DNA from: Verrucomicrobiota bacterium
GTDB lineage: Bacteria; Verrucomicrobiota; Verrucomicrobiia; Opitutales; Opitutaceae
DNA length: 9,354 bases
NCBI GenBank assembly: GCA_023410155.1
Contig: JAEYQF010000346.1
Location: 1 to 9,354, forward strand
Direction: 5' to 3'
Positions 1-6,852 of the stretch are shown in pieces. Within the stretch, counting starts at the first letter, position 1. Each line of letters begins with the position of its first letter. The position numbers and the translations under genes are program-made. The notes beneath the pieces were generated by a model. It made no database searches, was not told the DNA's origin, and was given only the letters and a program-made list of their open reading frames with translations.

Positions 1-191
1 GCGTGGCGCAGCAGCGTGTCGAGCGGCAGACGGCCGGCGGCGGTGGGCTCGACGTGGACGAGTTCGCGATTCACCATCTTCTCCAGCTCCTCGTGGAAAA
101 AGAGCAGGCTGCCGGTGAGCCCGATGACAAGCAGGCCGAGTCCCGCGGCGAGGCCGAACCACGAGTGAAGTTGCCAGAGACGTTTTTGCAT
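1..191 (-). CDS. PepSY-associated TM protein, N-terminal part (partial)
   Basis: Only the first 63 codons are in the window; the gene continues beyond base 1. The start is the ATG at 191-189, which leads directly into a membrane segment; no Shine-Dalgarno sequence precedes it. The N-terminus (MQKRLWQLHSWFGLAAG) and the hydrophobic stretch at about residues 11-33, ending in a TGSLLFFHEE motif, are typical of the first helix of the PepSY_TM / iron-regulated membrane protein family. Members are inner-membrane proteins with several helices and PepSY domains, commonly found beside TonB-dependent siderophore receptors and thought to act in reductive iron release. It lies 148 bp downstream of a siderophore receptor on the same strand, which supports the call. 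A role in ferrisiderophore reduction is inferred. The PepSY domains themselves are outside the window. Confidence 0.8.
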   Translation of the reverse strand, partial: MQKRLWQLHSWFGLAAGLGLLVIGLTGSLLFFHEELEKMVNRELVHVEPTAAGRLPLDTLLRH

Positions 192-289
192 CGGGAGGGA
201 GGAAGTGAGAAGGGCGGCGGCGGTGAAGCCAGACAGAAGAGGGGCTTGGCTCGAAAATCTCGTGGTGCGCCGCGCCTGCGGATCAGGTG

Positions 290-325
290 AGCCGGTCACT
301 CCACGCGAGGCGCAGAGGACCGGCT
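290..325 (-). terminator. Stem-loop after the second receptor gene (terminator-like)
   Basis: An 8-bp perfect inverted repeat (AGCCGGTC at 290-297 and GACCGGCT at 318-325) encloses 20 bases that can form a further small CTC/GAG stem. It begins 15 bases after the stop codon of the receptor gene ending at 340. No T-run follows in the transcribed (minus) direction, so it is not a textbook intrinsic terminator. It could instead stabilise the receptor mRNA or reduce read-through into the PepSY gene. Confidence 0.35.
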
Positions 326-339
326 GACGGAGGTGCGCG

Positions 340-2421
340 TTACAGTTTGTATTCGACAGAGACGGAGTATTGACGCGGGGCGCCGTAGATGGCGCCGAAC
401 TGCACGGTGCGCAGGTATTTCTCGTCGGTGAGATTATCGACGTTGAGGCGCACGGTCGCGGCGTCGGTGAGTTGGTAGGAAGCGAACGCGTTGACGAGCA
501 GGTAGGAATCCTGACGCGCGGCACCGTTCTTGAAGACGTCGGATTGCCAGCGGACGCCTGCGCCGAACTTGAGCTTGGGCAATCCCGGCATGCGGGTGTC
601 GGCTCGCGCGCTGACGATGGTGCGCGGAACCCACTCATAGATGTCCGCGCCGTCGGGGCCGGTGAGCTCCATGCGCGTGAAACCGACGGTCAGATTGGTG
701 TTAGCACCGATGCGGCCCGTCGCTTCAAACTCGAAGCCGCGCGATTTCACGTCCTTGGGCTCGTAGTAGATCTGAAGGGTGACGGGATCGGTGCCGGCTT
801 CTGTCGCGATACCTTTTTGCTCGGCATTGAAGACGGCGACAGTCGTCAAGAGGCGGCGATCGAGCCATTCGGCCTTGAGGCCGAGCTCGGTGTTGACGCC
901 CTTCATCGGGGCGAGGAAGCGGCCGTTGACGTCGCGCTGGTCCTGCGCCGCGAAGATGTCGGAGTAGGAGACGTAGGCGAGGAGGTTGGGCGTGAGATCG
1001 AAGGTGAGGCCGGAGTAGGGACTGACTTTTTCGGTCGTTTCGTTGTCGAGATTGACGCCGCCGCCGTAGATCGAAGTGCCGTCGCGTTTGAGGTTGATGG
1101 CGTTGAGGCCGGCGATCGCCTTGAGTCGGTCGGTCAACGAGAGCCGAGTCGCGGCGTAGAAGCGGGCGAGCTTCTGGTCGCCGTCGGCGGAAACGTAGGT
1201 GCCGCCCCAAACGGGTTCGGCGTAAACGTTGCCCGCGTAAGGGAAGGCGGGGAGCACCGCACTGGGCGAACTGGTGATCGAGTAGGCCTCGGTGTAGGAG
1301 TCCTGTTGTGAGAGCGCGACGCCGAGGATCAGCTCGTGGCTGCGGCCGAAGGCGTCGAAGCGGCCGGTGAGGTTGGCGTCAACGATGTCGCTGCTGGAGT
1401 CGGAATCGCTGCGGTAGGGCCAACCGACGAGACCGGTGCCGTCATTCTCGAGGTAGCCGTAGGCGTAGAAGAGCTTCACGGCTTCATCGCCGGTGCGGTG
1501 GTTGTAGGTGAGCTTCGCTTCCCAATCGGGTGAAAACGTGTGCACATACTCGACGAAGGCGTTGGACGAACGCAGATCCCAGCGGGTCCAGTCCTGCGAA
1601 GTGGAAGCGGACGAATCGAACTCGAGCTGCGTGCCGTCAGCCCGCATCAGCGTGAGCGAGCCCCACATCGGCGAGCGCTGCAGGGAGTCGGCGTAAGTGA
1701 AACCGAAAGTGAGCGCGCCGGAGGAGCCGACCTGGCCTTCGACGACGCCGTAAACGGTCGTGCGGCGATCGTGCAGTCCGCGGAGGTAGGAATCTTTGTC
1801 CTCGTGCGCGACGACGAGGCGACCGGCCCAGGAGCCGGAGCTGGTGAGGAGTTGATTGTAGTCGAGAGCGCCGCGCCAGAGGTCGTGCGAACCGCCGCGC
1901 GCGATGATCTCGCCGCGGTTGTAGTTGATCGGGCGCTTGCGCACGTAGTTGATGGTGCCGGAGGCATTGCCCACGCCGGTGAGAAGACCGTTGGCACCGC
2001 GGATGAGTTCGATGCGGTCAAAGAGGTAGGTGTCCTGCTGGCCGACGACGAGGCCCCAATCGTTGGTCATGCCGAGGCCGTCGACCTGGGTGAGCATGAT
2101 GTCGAAGCCGCGCGAACTGTAGGACGTGCGGTTGGTTTCCCAGGCATCGACCGTGATGCCGGTGCCGAGGCGCAGCGCTTCGTTGGCGTCGCTCGTGGCG
2201 AAATCGCGCATGACCTCCTGGTCGATTGTGCTGATCGTCTGCGGCGTGTCCTTGATCGTCAGCGGCAGGTTGGTCGCGCCTTTTGAAGTGCGATGCTCGC
2301 GCTTGGCGGTGACATCGAGCTTGTCGAGCTGCAGGGCGGAATCGTCCGCCTGCGCCCACGCGAGGCTCGCGAGAGCGAGGGAACCGCCGAGCAGGCGGAG
2401 AGAGAAAGACGACGTATTCAT
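340..2421 (-). CDS. TonB-dependent siderophore receptor, FhuE/FpvA-like
   Basis: Outer-membrane receptor of 693 aa that would import a ferric siderophore using TonB-ExbB-ExbD energy. The ATG at 2421-2419 was chosen over an upstream TTG (2496) because it begins a clean signal peptide (MNTSSFSLRL, then a hydrophobic core, cleavage near AWAQA/DD, about residue 25). A TonB-box-like segment (LQLDKLDVTA) lies at 30-39. The plug spans roughly residues 50-163, with SRGFDI at 103-108 and the FDRIELIRGANGLLTGVGN motif at 134-152. The rest is the 22-stranded barrel, ending in NVDNLTDEKYL and a C-terminal YKL. The plug pattern (RGFDI, then a G-LTG-GN-SGTINYVRK run) is closest to the E. coli FhuE and Pseudomonas FpvA/FoxA group, suggesting a hydroxamate or mixed-ligand siderophore; the substrate is inferred. 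No extra N-terminal signalling (STN) domain is present. It lies 80 bp after a second receptor and is probably co-transcribed with it. Confidence 0.9.
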   Translation of the reverse strand: MNTSSFSLRLLGGSLALASLAWAQADDSALQLDKLDVTAKREHRTSKGATNLPLTIKDTPQTISTIDQEVMRDFATSDANEALRLGTGITVDAWETNRTSYSSRGFDIMLTQVDGLGMTNDWGLVVGQQDTYLFDRIELIRGANGLLTGVGNASGTINYVRKRPINYNRGEIIARGGSHDLWRGALDYNQLLTSSGSWAGRLVVAHEDKDSYLRGLHDRRTTVYGVVEGQVGSSGALTFGFTYADSLQRSPMWGSLTLMRADGTQLEFDSSASTSQDWTRWDLRSSNAFVEYVHTFSPDWEAKLTYNHRTGDEAVKLFYAYGYLENDGTGLVGWPYRSDSDSSSDIVDANLTGRFDAFGRSHELILGVALSQQDSYTEAYSITSSPSAVLPAFPYAGNVYAEPVWGGTYVSADGDQKLARFYAATRLSLTDRLKAIAGLNAINLKRDGTSIYGGGVNLDNETTEKVSPYSGLTFDLTPNLLAYVSYSDIFAAQDQRDVNGRFLAPMKGVNTELGLKAEWLDRRLLTTVAVFNAEQKGIATEAGTDPVTLQIYYEPKDVKSRGFEFEATGRIGANTNLTVGFTRMELTGPDGADIYEWVPRTIVSARADTRMPGLPKLKFGAGVRWQSDVFKNGAARQDSYLLVNAFASYQLTDAATVRLNVDNLTDEKYLRTVQFGAIYGAPRQYSVSVEYKL

Positions 2422-2468
2422 AATCTGGAGACGAATCGGCTGGAGGGGAAGGTGGGTGGCTGGAAGCA

Positions 2469-2494
2469 GCGCCGCGGCGCCGCTTCGGAGCGGC
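2469..2494 (-). other. Intercistronic GC-rich stem-loop cluster
   Basis: The 80-bp gap between the two receptor genes contains a perfect 12-base palindrome (GCGCCGCGGCGC, 2469-2480) directly joined to a 6-bp hairpin with a 4-base loop (GCCGCT at 2479-2484, AGCGGC at 2489-2494). The hairpin starts 7 bases after the upstream stop codon in the transcribed direction. There is no T-run, so full termination is unlikely. Partial termination, or an mRNA-stabilising role giving unequal receptor amounts, is possible but inferred. I see no promoter or Fur-like site in this gap. Confidence 0.35.
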
Positions 2495-2501
2495 AAGGCG
2501 A

Positions 2502-4652
2502 TCAGAAGCGAGTGGTAAGCGTGGCGCGCACCGCCAGCGGCGAGCCGGGGGTGATGTTATTGTTGTTGTGCGCGCTCGCGTAGTATTCGCGGTCGAAGAG
2601 GTTCTCCACGTTGAGCTGGGCGCGCAGGTTCTCATTGATCCGATAGAAGATCGCGGCGTCGAAGCGGACGAAGCTGGGCAGCGTGACGGTGTTGTCCGTC
2701 GAGGGGAAAATCGCGTCGCGATAGATCGCGCCGACGCCGATGCCCCACTGCGAGTTGAAGTCATAGCGGTTCCACAGCGAGAACGTGTGGCGCGGGAGCT
2801 GCGCGAGGCGCGCGCCGGCGACGACGGTCGCGGACTGCGTGGTGCGGATCTCGCCGTCCTGGTAGGCGTAGCCGCCGGAAACGCTCCAACTCTTCGCGAG
2901 ACGGCCGGTGAGGCCGAGCTCGAGACCGTAGGCGCGCTGACCGTCGACGAGGATGGACTTGGTCGGGTCGGTGGGATCCACCGTCGCGACATTGCGGCGA
3001 TCGAGGCGATAGGTCGCGGCCGTGAAGGCGAGATCACGGCGGATGTCCCACTTGGCGCCTATTTCGTAGTTCTTGAAATTCTCGGGATCGAGAGAGCGAT
3101 TCGTCAGCGAGAGCGAGGAGAGCTGCTCGCCGGCACGCGGGATGTAGGAGGTGCTGTAGCTCGTGTAGAGCGAGACGCTCGGGGCGGGTTTGTAAATTAG
3201 GCCGGCGCGGGGGGAGACGAGTGTTTCCTCGTTGTTGATCCAGCCGCCGGTGCGGCGGTTGAGGAAATCGACCTCGAAGTTCTCGATGCGCACGCCGACG
3301 ATCGCCTGAAGCTGCGGGAGCAACGTAATTTGATCCTGCGCGTAGATCGCGGCCGTTTCGGCGATGCCGTGGTTGAACGAATCGGTCGGGCTGAGCGCGA
3401 ACGTGACGGGTAGCGTGGTGCGCGGGTTGGAAACCGGAACGAAAATGGAGGCAGTTCCGGGAGCGACGGTTTCGAAGTAGCCGGTCTCGCGGCGATTGTC
3501 GGTCTCCTGGCGTCCGAATTCGAGGCCGGTGAGGAACTGGTGCGACACCGAGCCGGTGTTGAAGGGGATGACGAGGTCGGTCTGGTTGTAGATATTCTCC
3601 CGCTCGGTGGCGTTGTTGTAGGCGAGCAGCGCCACATTGGTGCCGGTGAGGTCGACCGCGCCCGGGAAAACGTTTTGGTAGAATTTGTCGTAGTAACCGT
3701 AGCGCGTGGTGTTGCGCAGATTCAGGCCATTGCCGAACGAGTGAGTAAGGGTCGCGAATGCGGTGTTAACCGTTGCGTCCACCGGGCTTTGGGCGGGATC
3801 GCCGAAGAACGTCGCCGTGGATGTCGCGACTGGTCGACCTTGAAACGAGGGGATGCCGCGATCCGCGACGCGCTCGTCGTGAAAATATTCATAGCCGATG
3901 AGCAGCTTGGTGGCGGGCGTGAGCTGCCAGGCTGCGGTGGGGTTGAGGCCGTAGCGCTTGAGGGAAACATCGTCGCGATAGCTCTCGGCATCTTCGTAAA
4001 TTCCGGTGAGGCGGAAGGAGATGCTGGCGTCGATGGGCTGGGCGATATCGAGCGTGGCGCGATATTGGTCCCACGCTCCGGCTTGCAATGAGAGTTCCCG
4101 GACGGTGACGCCATTGGCTTGTTTAGTGACGCGGTTGATCACGCCGCCCGAACCGCCACGGCCAAAGATCATGGCGTTGGGCCCTTTGAGGACCTCGACG
4201 CGGTCGGTGTTGTAGAAATCGCGGAAATATTGGACGTCGTCGCGCACGCCATCGATGAAGAAGTCGGCCGTGGTGCTGTTGCCGCGCAGCACGGGCGTGT
4301 CTCGATTGCCTTCGCCCTGACCGATACCCACGCCCGGGACATAGCGGGTAAGGTCGCCGAGGCTGCGCATCGACTGGTCGTCGATAAGCTCACGCGTGAC
4401 GACGCTGATCGACTGCGGGATGTCGACCAACGCGGTATCGGTCTTCGTGCCGCTGGCGCTGCGCTGAACGAAATAGGTTTCGTCTCCGCTGATGCTTTCA
4501 ACTTCGAGCTTCGGAAGCTGAACGACGCTGGAGCCCTGAGGCAGGTAGCTCGGCGTGATCGAACCGGATTCCTGGCCTGCCGCAGTGGCAGAAATGATGA
4601 GCGCCAGCGAAGTGGCCAGGAAGGCACGGAAGAGAGAAAGAGATGAGTTCAT
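2502..4652 (-). CDS. TonB-dependent siderophore receptor, Fiu-like catecholate type
   Basis: Outer-membrane ferric-siderophore receptor of 716 aa. The ATG at 4652-4650 begins a signal peptide (MNSSLSLFRAFLATSLALII, cleavage near residue 26); an upstream TTG (4760) would add 36 unlikely residues and run across the Fur-like site. A TonB-box-like VVQLPKLEVES lies at 43-53. The plug spans about 70-178 and carries IPQSISVVT (78-86), RYVPGVGIGQGEGNRD (103-118), a TTADFFIDGVRDD block (127-139) and VEVLKGPNAMIFGRGG (152-167). The barrel follows, ending NVENLFDREYYA and a terminal RF, the aromatic C-terminus recognised by the BAM machinery. The GQGEGNRD and DFFIDGVRDDVQY motifs are characteristic of the Fiu-like catecholate receptor group; the exact ligand cannot be read from sequence. 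It is the first gene of the minus-strand cluster, downstream of a Fur-like operator, and is followed after 80 bp by a receptor of a different class. Confidence 0.92.
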   Translation of the reverse strand: MNSSLSLFRAFLATSLALIISATAAGQESGSITPSYLPQGSSVVQLPKLEVESISGDETYFVQRSASGTKTDTALVDIPQSISVVTRELIDDQSMRSLGDLTRYVPGVGIGQGEGNRDTPVLRGNSTTADFFIDGVRDDVQYFRDFYNTDRVEVLKGPNAMIFGRGGSGGVINRVTKQANGVTVRELSLQAGAWDQYRATLDIAQPIDASISFRLTGIYEDAESYRDDVSLKRYGLNPTAAWQLTPATKLLIGYEYFHDERVADRGIPSFQGRPVATSTATFFGDPAQSPVDATVNTAFATLTHSFGNGLNLRNTTRYGYYDKFYQNVFPGAVDLTGTNVALLAYNNATERENIYNQTDLVIPFNTGSVSHQFLTGLEFGRQETDNRRETGYFETVAPGTASIFVPVSNPRTTLPVTFALSPTDSFNHGIAETAAIYAQDQITLLPQLQAIVGVRIENFEVDFLNRRTGGWINNEETLVSPRAGLIYKPAPSVSLYTSYSTSYIPRAGEQLSSLSLTNRSLDPENFKNYEIGAKWDIRRDLAFTAATYRLDRRNVATVDPTDPTKSILVDGQRAYGLELGLTGRLAKSWSVSGGYAYQDGEIRTTQSATVVAGARLAQLPRHTFSLWNRYDFNSQWGIGVGAIYRDAIFPSTDNTVTLPSFVRFDAAIFYRINENLRAQLNVENLFDREYYASAHNNNNITPGSPLAVRATLTTRF

Positions 4653-4693
4653 GAACTGAGAACGGGTCTTAATAGCCAAAGCACAGGCGGTGA

Positions 4694-4699
4694 GGTCAA
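4694..4699 (-). promoter_or_regulatory. Possible -35 element of the receptor operon
   Basis: On the minus strand TTGACC matches the sigma-70 -35 consensus at 5 of 6 positions. The best -10 candidate, TATTAA (4674-4669), lies at a long 19-base spacing and would leave a leader of only about 10 bases. A competing reading places TTGAGA, inside the Fur-like box, as the -35. This is a weak call. Confidence 0.22.
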
Positions 4700-4708
4700 T
4701 GCATTTTT

Positions 4709-4727
4709 GAGACAAACTCTCAGTCTC
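4709..4727 (-). promoter_or_regulatory. Fur-box-like operator upstream of the siderophore receptor operon
   Basis: Read on the minus strand this is GAGACTGAGAGTTTGTCTC. It has the 6-6-1-6 arrangement of the classical Fur box (GAxAxT, GAxAxT, one base, then xxTxTC) and agrees with the E. coli 19-bp consensus at 11 of 19 positions by direct comparison. It is also the core of a dyad with 7-bp arms, TTGAGAC and GTCTCAA, spanning 4707-4729. It lies 56 bp upstream of the first receptor start codon, where a ferric-uptake repressor would be expected to act. That Fur binds here is inferred from motif and context. Confidence 0.55.
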
Positions 4728-4734
4728 AATAAGC

Positions 4735-4750
4735 GCGATTTTTAAATCGC
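4735..4750. repeat. Perfect 7-2-7 palindrome in the divergent promoter region
   Basis: GCGATTT (4735-4741) and AAATCGC (4744-4750) are perfect inverted arms around two bases, 7 bp from the end of the Fur-like dyad. The two-base gap does not favour a hairpin, so a site for a dimeric DNA-binding protein is more likely. Function is unknown. Confidence 0.4.
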
Positions 4751-5053
4751 TAGTTATCAATTAAATAGGGATGTCCAAGCCCCGCTCGAGCTCCTCGCGG
4801 AACTGAACCGCTCTCAAACCCTGTAAGCAACAGCCGTGAGACTCATTCAGTCGTCGTTGGCGAATGATCGCAAAACCGCCCGGCGGCCGCGCGCAGGAAG
4901 GTCGAGACCCCGAGTGCGGCGAGTTTCTCTCGCACGTTTGCGACCTTACGTGTGCGTCGCAGGACACCGACGCCGCCCACCGCCATCGACCATTCGCCAA
5001 AGGCGGAGCAAATCGGCGTTTGACGCGTGAAGATCGTAGGCCGTTAAAGGCGC

Positions 5054-6136
5054 ATGGCCGTTTACGAAGTGTCTTTGGGCGAGCGTAGTTATCCGATCGA
5101 GATCGAATCGGATGTCGCGCCCGCGGTGTCTCGGACGTTGGCGGAGCTGGCTCGGCAGAATCGTCGAGTCGCCGTGATCGCGGATACCGCAGTTTGGGCG
5201 GCGCAGGGTGATACACTACGCGCGATCTTCGGTGAGGCCCCGACTCTGCAGATTCCCTCGGGAGAAGGTTCGAAGTCGTTGAACGAATTCGGCCGCATCA
5301 TGGACTTCCTGGCCACGCACCGGATTGACCGCACGGCGGCTCTGTGGGCGGTGGGTGGGGGAGTGATCGGCGATCTCGCCGGATACGCGGCGGCGTCGTG
5401 GCTGAGAGGGATCGATTTTTATCAAGTGCCGACCACGCTGCTGGCGATGGTGGACAGTTCCGTGGGCGGGAAGACGGGGATCAACTTTCCCGCCGGGAAA
5501 AATCTAGTGGGCGCGTTTCACCAGCCGCGCGCCGTATTCATCGGCACGCGATTCCTCGAGACGCTGCCGGGGCGAGAATTCGTGGCCGGAGCCGCGGAGA
5601 TCGTCAAATACGGTCTCTTGGGTGACCTGCCGCTGGTTGAGAGCCTTGAGCGGGCGCCGCTCGCGCTCGCAAGCCCGGACCTCGCAGACGTCATTCGCGG
5701 ATGTTGCGCGCAAAAAGCCCGGATCGTCGCGTCCGACGAACGGGAACTCGCGAAGGACGGTGGGCGAGCCCTGCTCAATCTCGGGCATACGTTTGGCCAC
5801 GCCATCGAACAGGTCGCCGGCTACGGCAATTACCTGCACGGCGAGGCGGTCGCCATCGGCCTCAATGCCGCCACCCGATTGTCGCATCGACTCGGGTTGC
5901 TCGCGTCGAAGGAGATCAATCGCGTGGAGCGGCTGCTGGAAGCGCACGAGCTGCCGTGTCGGCTGCGTGCACCGCTCCCGTGCGGCGAACTCATGGCCGC
6001 GACCACGCGGGATAAGAAGGTCCGCGGCGGCGTGCTTCGCTTTGTCGTGATGACGCGTATCGGCGAAGCCATTACACGCGACGGCGTGCCCGCTGCCCTG
6101 GCGGAGGAGTGCTTCCGCGAGATCGGCGCGGTTTAG
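5054..6136 (+). CDS. aroB: 3-dehydroquinate synthase
   Basis: Cytosolic, NAD- and metal-dependent enzyme converting DAHP to 3-dehydroquinate, the second step of the shikimate pathway to aromatic amino acids. The 360-aa length is normal for the family. The NAD-binding GGGVIGD is at 101-107, the PTTLLAMVDSSVGGKTGIN block at 126-144 (Lys140), and the metal ligands are visible as Glu182 (AAEIVKYG), His245 (LGHTFGHA) and His262 (YLHGEAVAIG). The ATG is the first possible start because an in-frame TAA lies at 5045-5047. Only a short AAAGG sits 3 bases ahead, closer than usual for a ribosome binding site. It is the first plus-strand gene after the divergent region, with 78 bp to the next gene and a possible weak terminator between. 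All key residues are intact, so function is near certain. Confidence 0.98.
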   Translation: MAVYEVSLGERSYPIEIESDVAPAVSRTLAELARQNRRVAVIADTAVWAAQGDTLRAIFGEAPTLQIPSGEGSKSLNEFGRIMDFLATHRIDRTAALWAVGGGVIGDLAGYAAASWLRGIDFYQVPTTLLAMVDSSVGGKTGINFPAGKNLVGAFHQPRAVFIGTRFLETLPGREFVAGAAEIVKYGLLGDLPLVESLERAPLALASPDLADVIRGCCAQKARIVASDERELAKDGGRALLNLGHTFGHAIEQVAGYGNYLHGEAVAIGLNAATRLSHRLGLLASKEINRVERLLEAHELPCRLRAPLPCGELMAATTRDKKVRGGVLRFVVMTRIGEAITRDGVPAALAEECFREIGAV

Positions 6137-6155
6137 TCGCCCCTCGGCGCCGCGG

Positions 6156-6185
6156 GCGCGGGCCGGAAAATCCGCGCTTTCGTTT
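6156..6185 (+). terminator. Possible weak terminator after aroB
   Basis: A 6-bp GC stem (GCGCGG at 6156-6161, CCGCGC at 6172-6177) with a 10-base loop is followed by TTTCGTTT (6178-6185), a broken T-run. It lies 19 bp after the aroB stop codon. An alternative inner stem (CGGA/TCCG around AAA) competes with it. If active it separates aroB from the following cluster; read-through is equally possible. Confidence 0.35.
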
Positions 6186-6214
6186 GCCTGTCCGCTCGCG
6201 ATAGTCTCGCTCCC

Positions 6215-6850
6215 ATGTCCGCCATCGACGAAGGCATCGTGCGCGAGTATTTCGAGCAAAACGGCTTTCTCGTCCGCCAAGTGCGCAAATACCAGGTCAC
6301 CGCGCGTCGCAAGAGCGGCGACGAGGAGATCGATCTGCTCGTCTATAACCCGGCTTCGGAACGCGGCGCGCGGCGTCCCGATTTCTTCCTCTTCTCGACT
6401 GAACTGCCCTTCATCCAACGGGCCGTGGTCTCGGTAAAACCGTGGCACACGAATGTGTTTTCTCCCGGCATCTTGAAGAGCAGCCCGGAGATCTTTCGGT
6501 TTCTGGAGGAGAAGGTGCTCAAGGAAGCCACGCGCATTTTTCCGGCGACCTCCACCGCGGAGGCCGACGCTGGACTTACCAAGATCCTCGTCCTGCCGAG
6601 CCTTCCCACCGCGGAACCGTTCCGTTCGCAAAGCGTGGAACTGCTCAAGCAGAACGGCGTCGACGCGATCATCTCCTTCCGCTCCATGCTTCTCGATTTG
6701 CTCGAGAAGATCGAAGTGAACCAGAACTACACCAAGAGCGACACGCTCCAGGTGATGCGCATCTTGAAAAACTACGACCTGCTGAAAGACGCCCAGCTCG
6801 ACATGTTTCCCGATCGCGCGCTCTCCACGCCCCGCCGGCCCAAACCCTGA
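6215..6850 (+). CDS. Uncharacterised 211-aa protein, possible degenerate PD-(D/E)XK-like fold
   Basis: I do not recognise a named family. It is a soluble protein of 211 aa with no signal peptide or membrane segment. The N-terminal half resembles the restriction-endonuclease-like core seen in RecB/Hjc/UPF0102 proteins: a helix with acidic residues (Glu6, Glu11) and a YFEQNGF motif (12-18), a basic linker, a beta-hairpin GDEEIDLLVYN (35-45, Asp40 as candidate motif II acid), then a strand VVSVKPW (71-77), where Lys75 fits the Lys of an E-x-K motif but the Glu is replaced by Ser73. A 30-residue insert separates the last two. The C-terminal half is alpha/beta (TKILVLPSLP at 122-131) and ends in a helical RILKNYDLLKDAQLDMF. 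The start has no Shine-Dalgarno sequence. Its stop codon lies 2 bases before lpxA, implying co-translation. The fold is my inference; that it is a real gene is clear from coding character and spacing. Confidence 0.8.
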   Translation: MSAIDEGIVREYFEQNGFLVRQVRKYQVTARRKSGDEEIDLLVYNPASERGARRPDFFLFSTELPFIQRAVVSVKPWHTNVFSPGILKSSPEIFRFLEEKVLKEATRIFPATSTAEADAGLTKILVLPSLPTAEPFRSQSVELLKQNGVDAIISFRSMLLDLLEKIEVNQNYTKSDTLQVMRILKNYDLLKDAQLDMFPDRALSTPRRPKP

Positions 6851-6852
6851 CG

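Larger units (their letters stand above)
4653..5053. other. Divergent intergenic region, no gene seen
   Basis: These 401 bp separate the minus-strand iron cluster from the plus-strand housekeeping genes. Open frames here (for example minus-strand 5216-4761 and plus-strand 4836-5030) give Arg/Pro/Ser-rich translations without domain character, and the former runs into aroB, so I call no gene. The side next to the receptor is distinctly AT-richer (about 4700-4770) and holds the Fur-like box and a palindrome. The rest holds a 12-bp inverted repeat matching at 11 positions (GGCGAATGATCG at 4859-4870, CGACCATTCGCC at 4988-4999) and a 6-bp stem (TGCGAC 4939-4944, GTCGCA 4956-4961). A TTGACG at 5021-5026 could be a -35 element for aroB, but I find no matching -10. 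Confidence 0.6.

Noticed and set aside
1..290. Plus-strand frame of 95 codons at the left edge
   Set aside because: The minus strand here encodes a clear PepSY_TM N-terminus; the plus frame is charged low-complexity sequence.
370..1311. Open frame of 313 codons on the plus strand inside the second receptor gene
   Set aside because: Mirror frame of a well-supported TonB-dependent receptor; composition is Gly/Val/Glu-rich and repetitive, as expected from codon bias.
1540..2286. Open frame of 248 codons on the plus strand in the second receptor gene
   Set aside because: Opposite the conserved plug and signal regions of the receptor, so it is a codon-bias artefact.
2018..3037. Open frame of 339 codons on the minus strand spanning both receptors and the gap
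   Set aside because: Out of frame with both receptors; Arg/Ser/Pro-rich low-complexity translation.
4836..5088. Short plus-strand frames ahead of aroB (possible leader peptide)
   Set aside because: No run of aromatic codons, ribosome binding site or attenuator hairpin supports a leader peptide; composition is like the non-coding surroundings.
4761..5216. Possible small gene on the minus strand in the intergenic region
   Set aside because: It runs 160 bases into aroB, has no ribosome binding site and shows a random-looking Arg/Pro-rich sequence.
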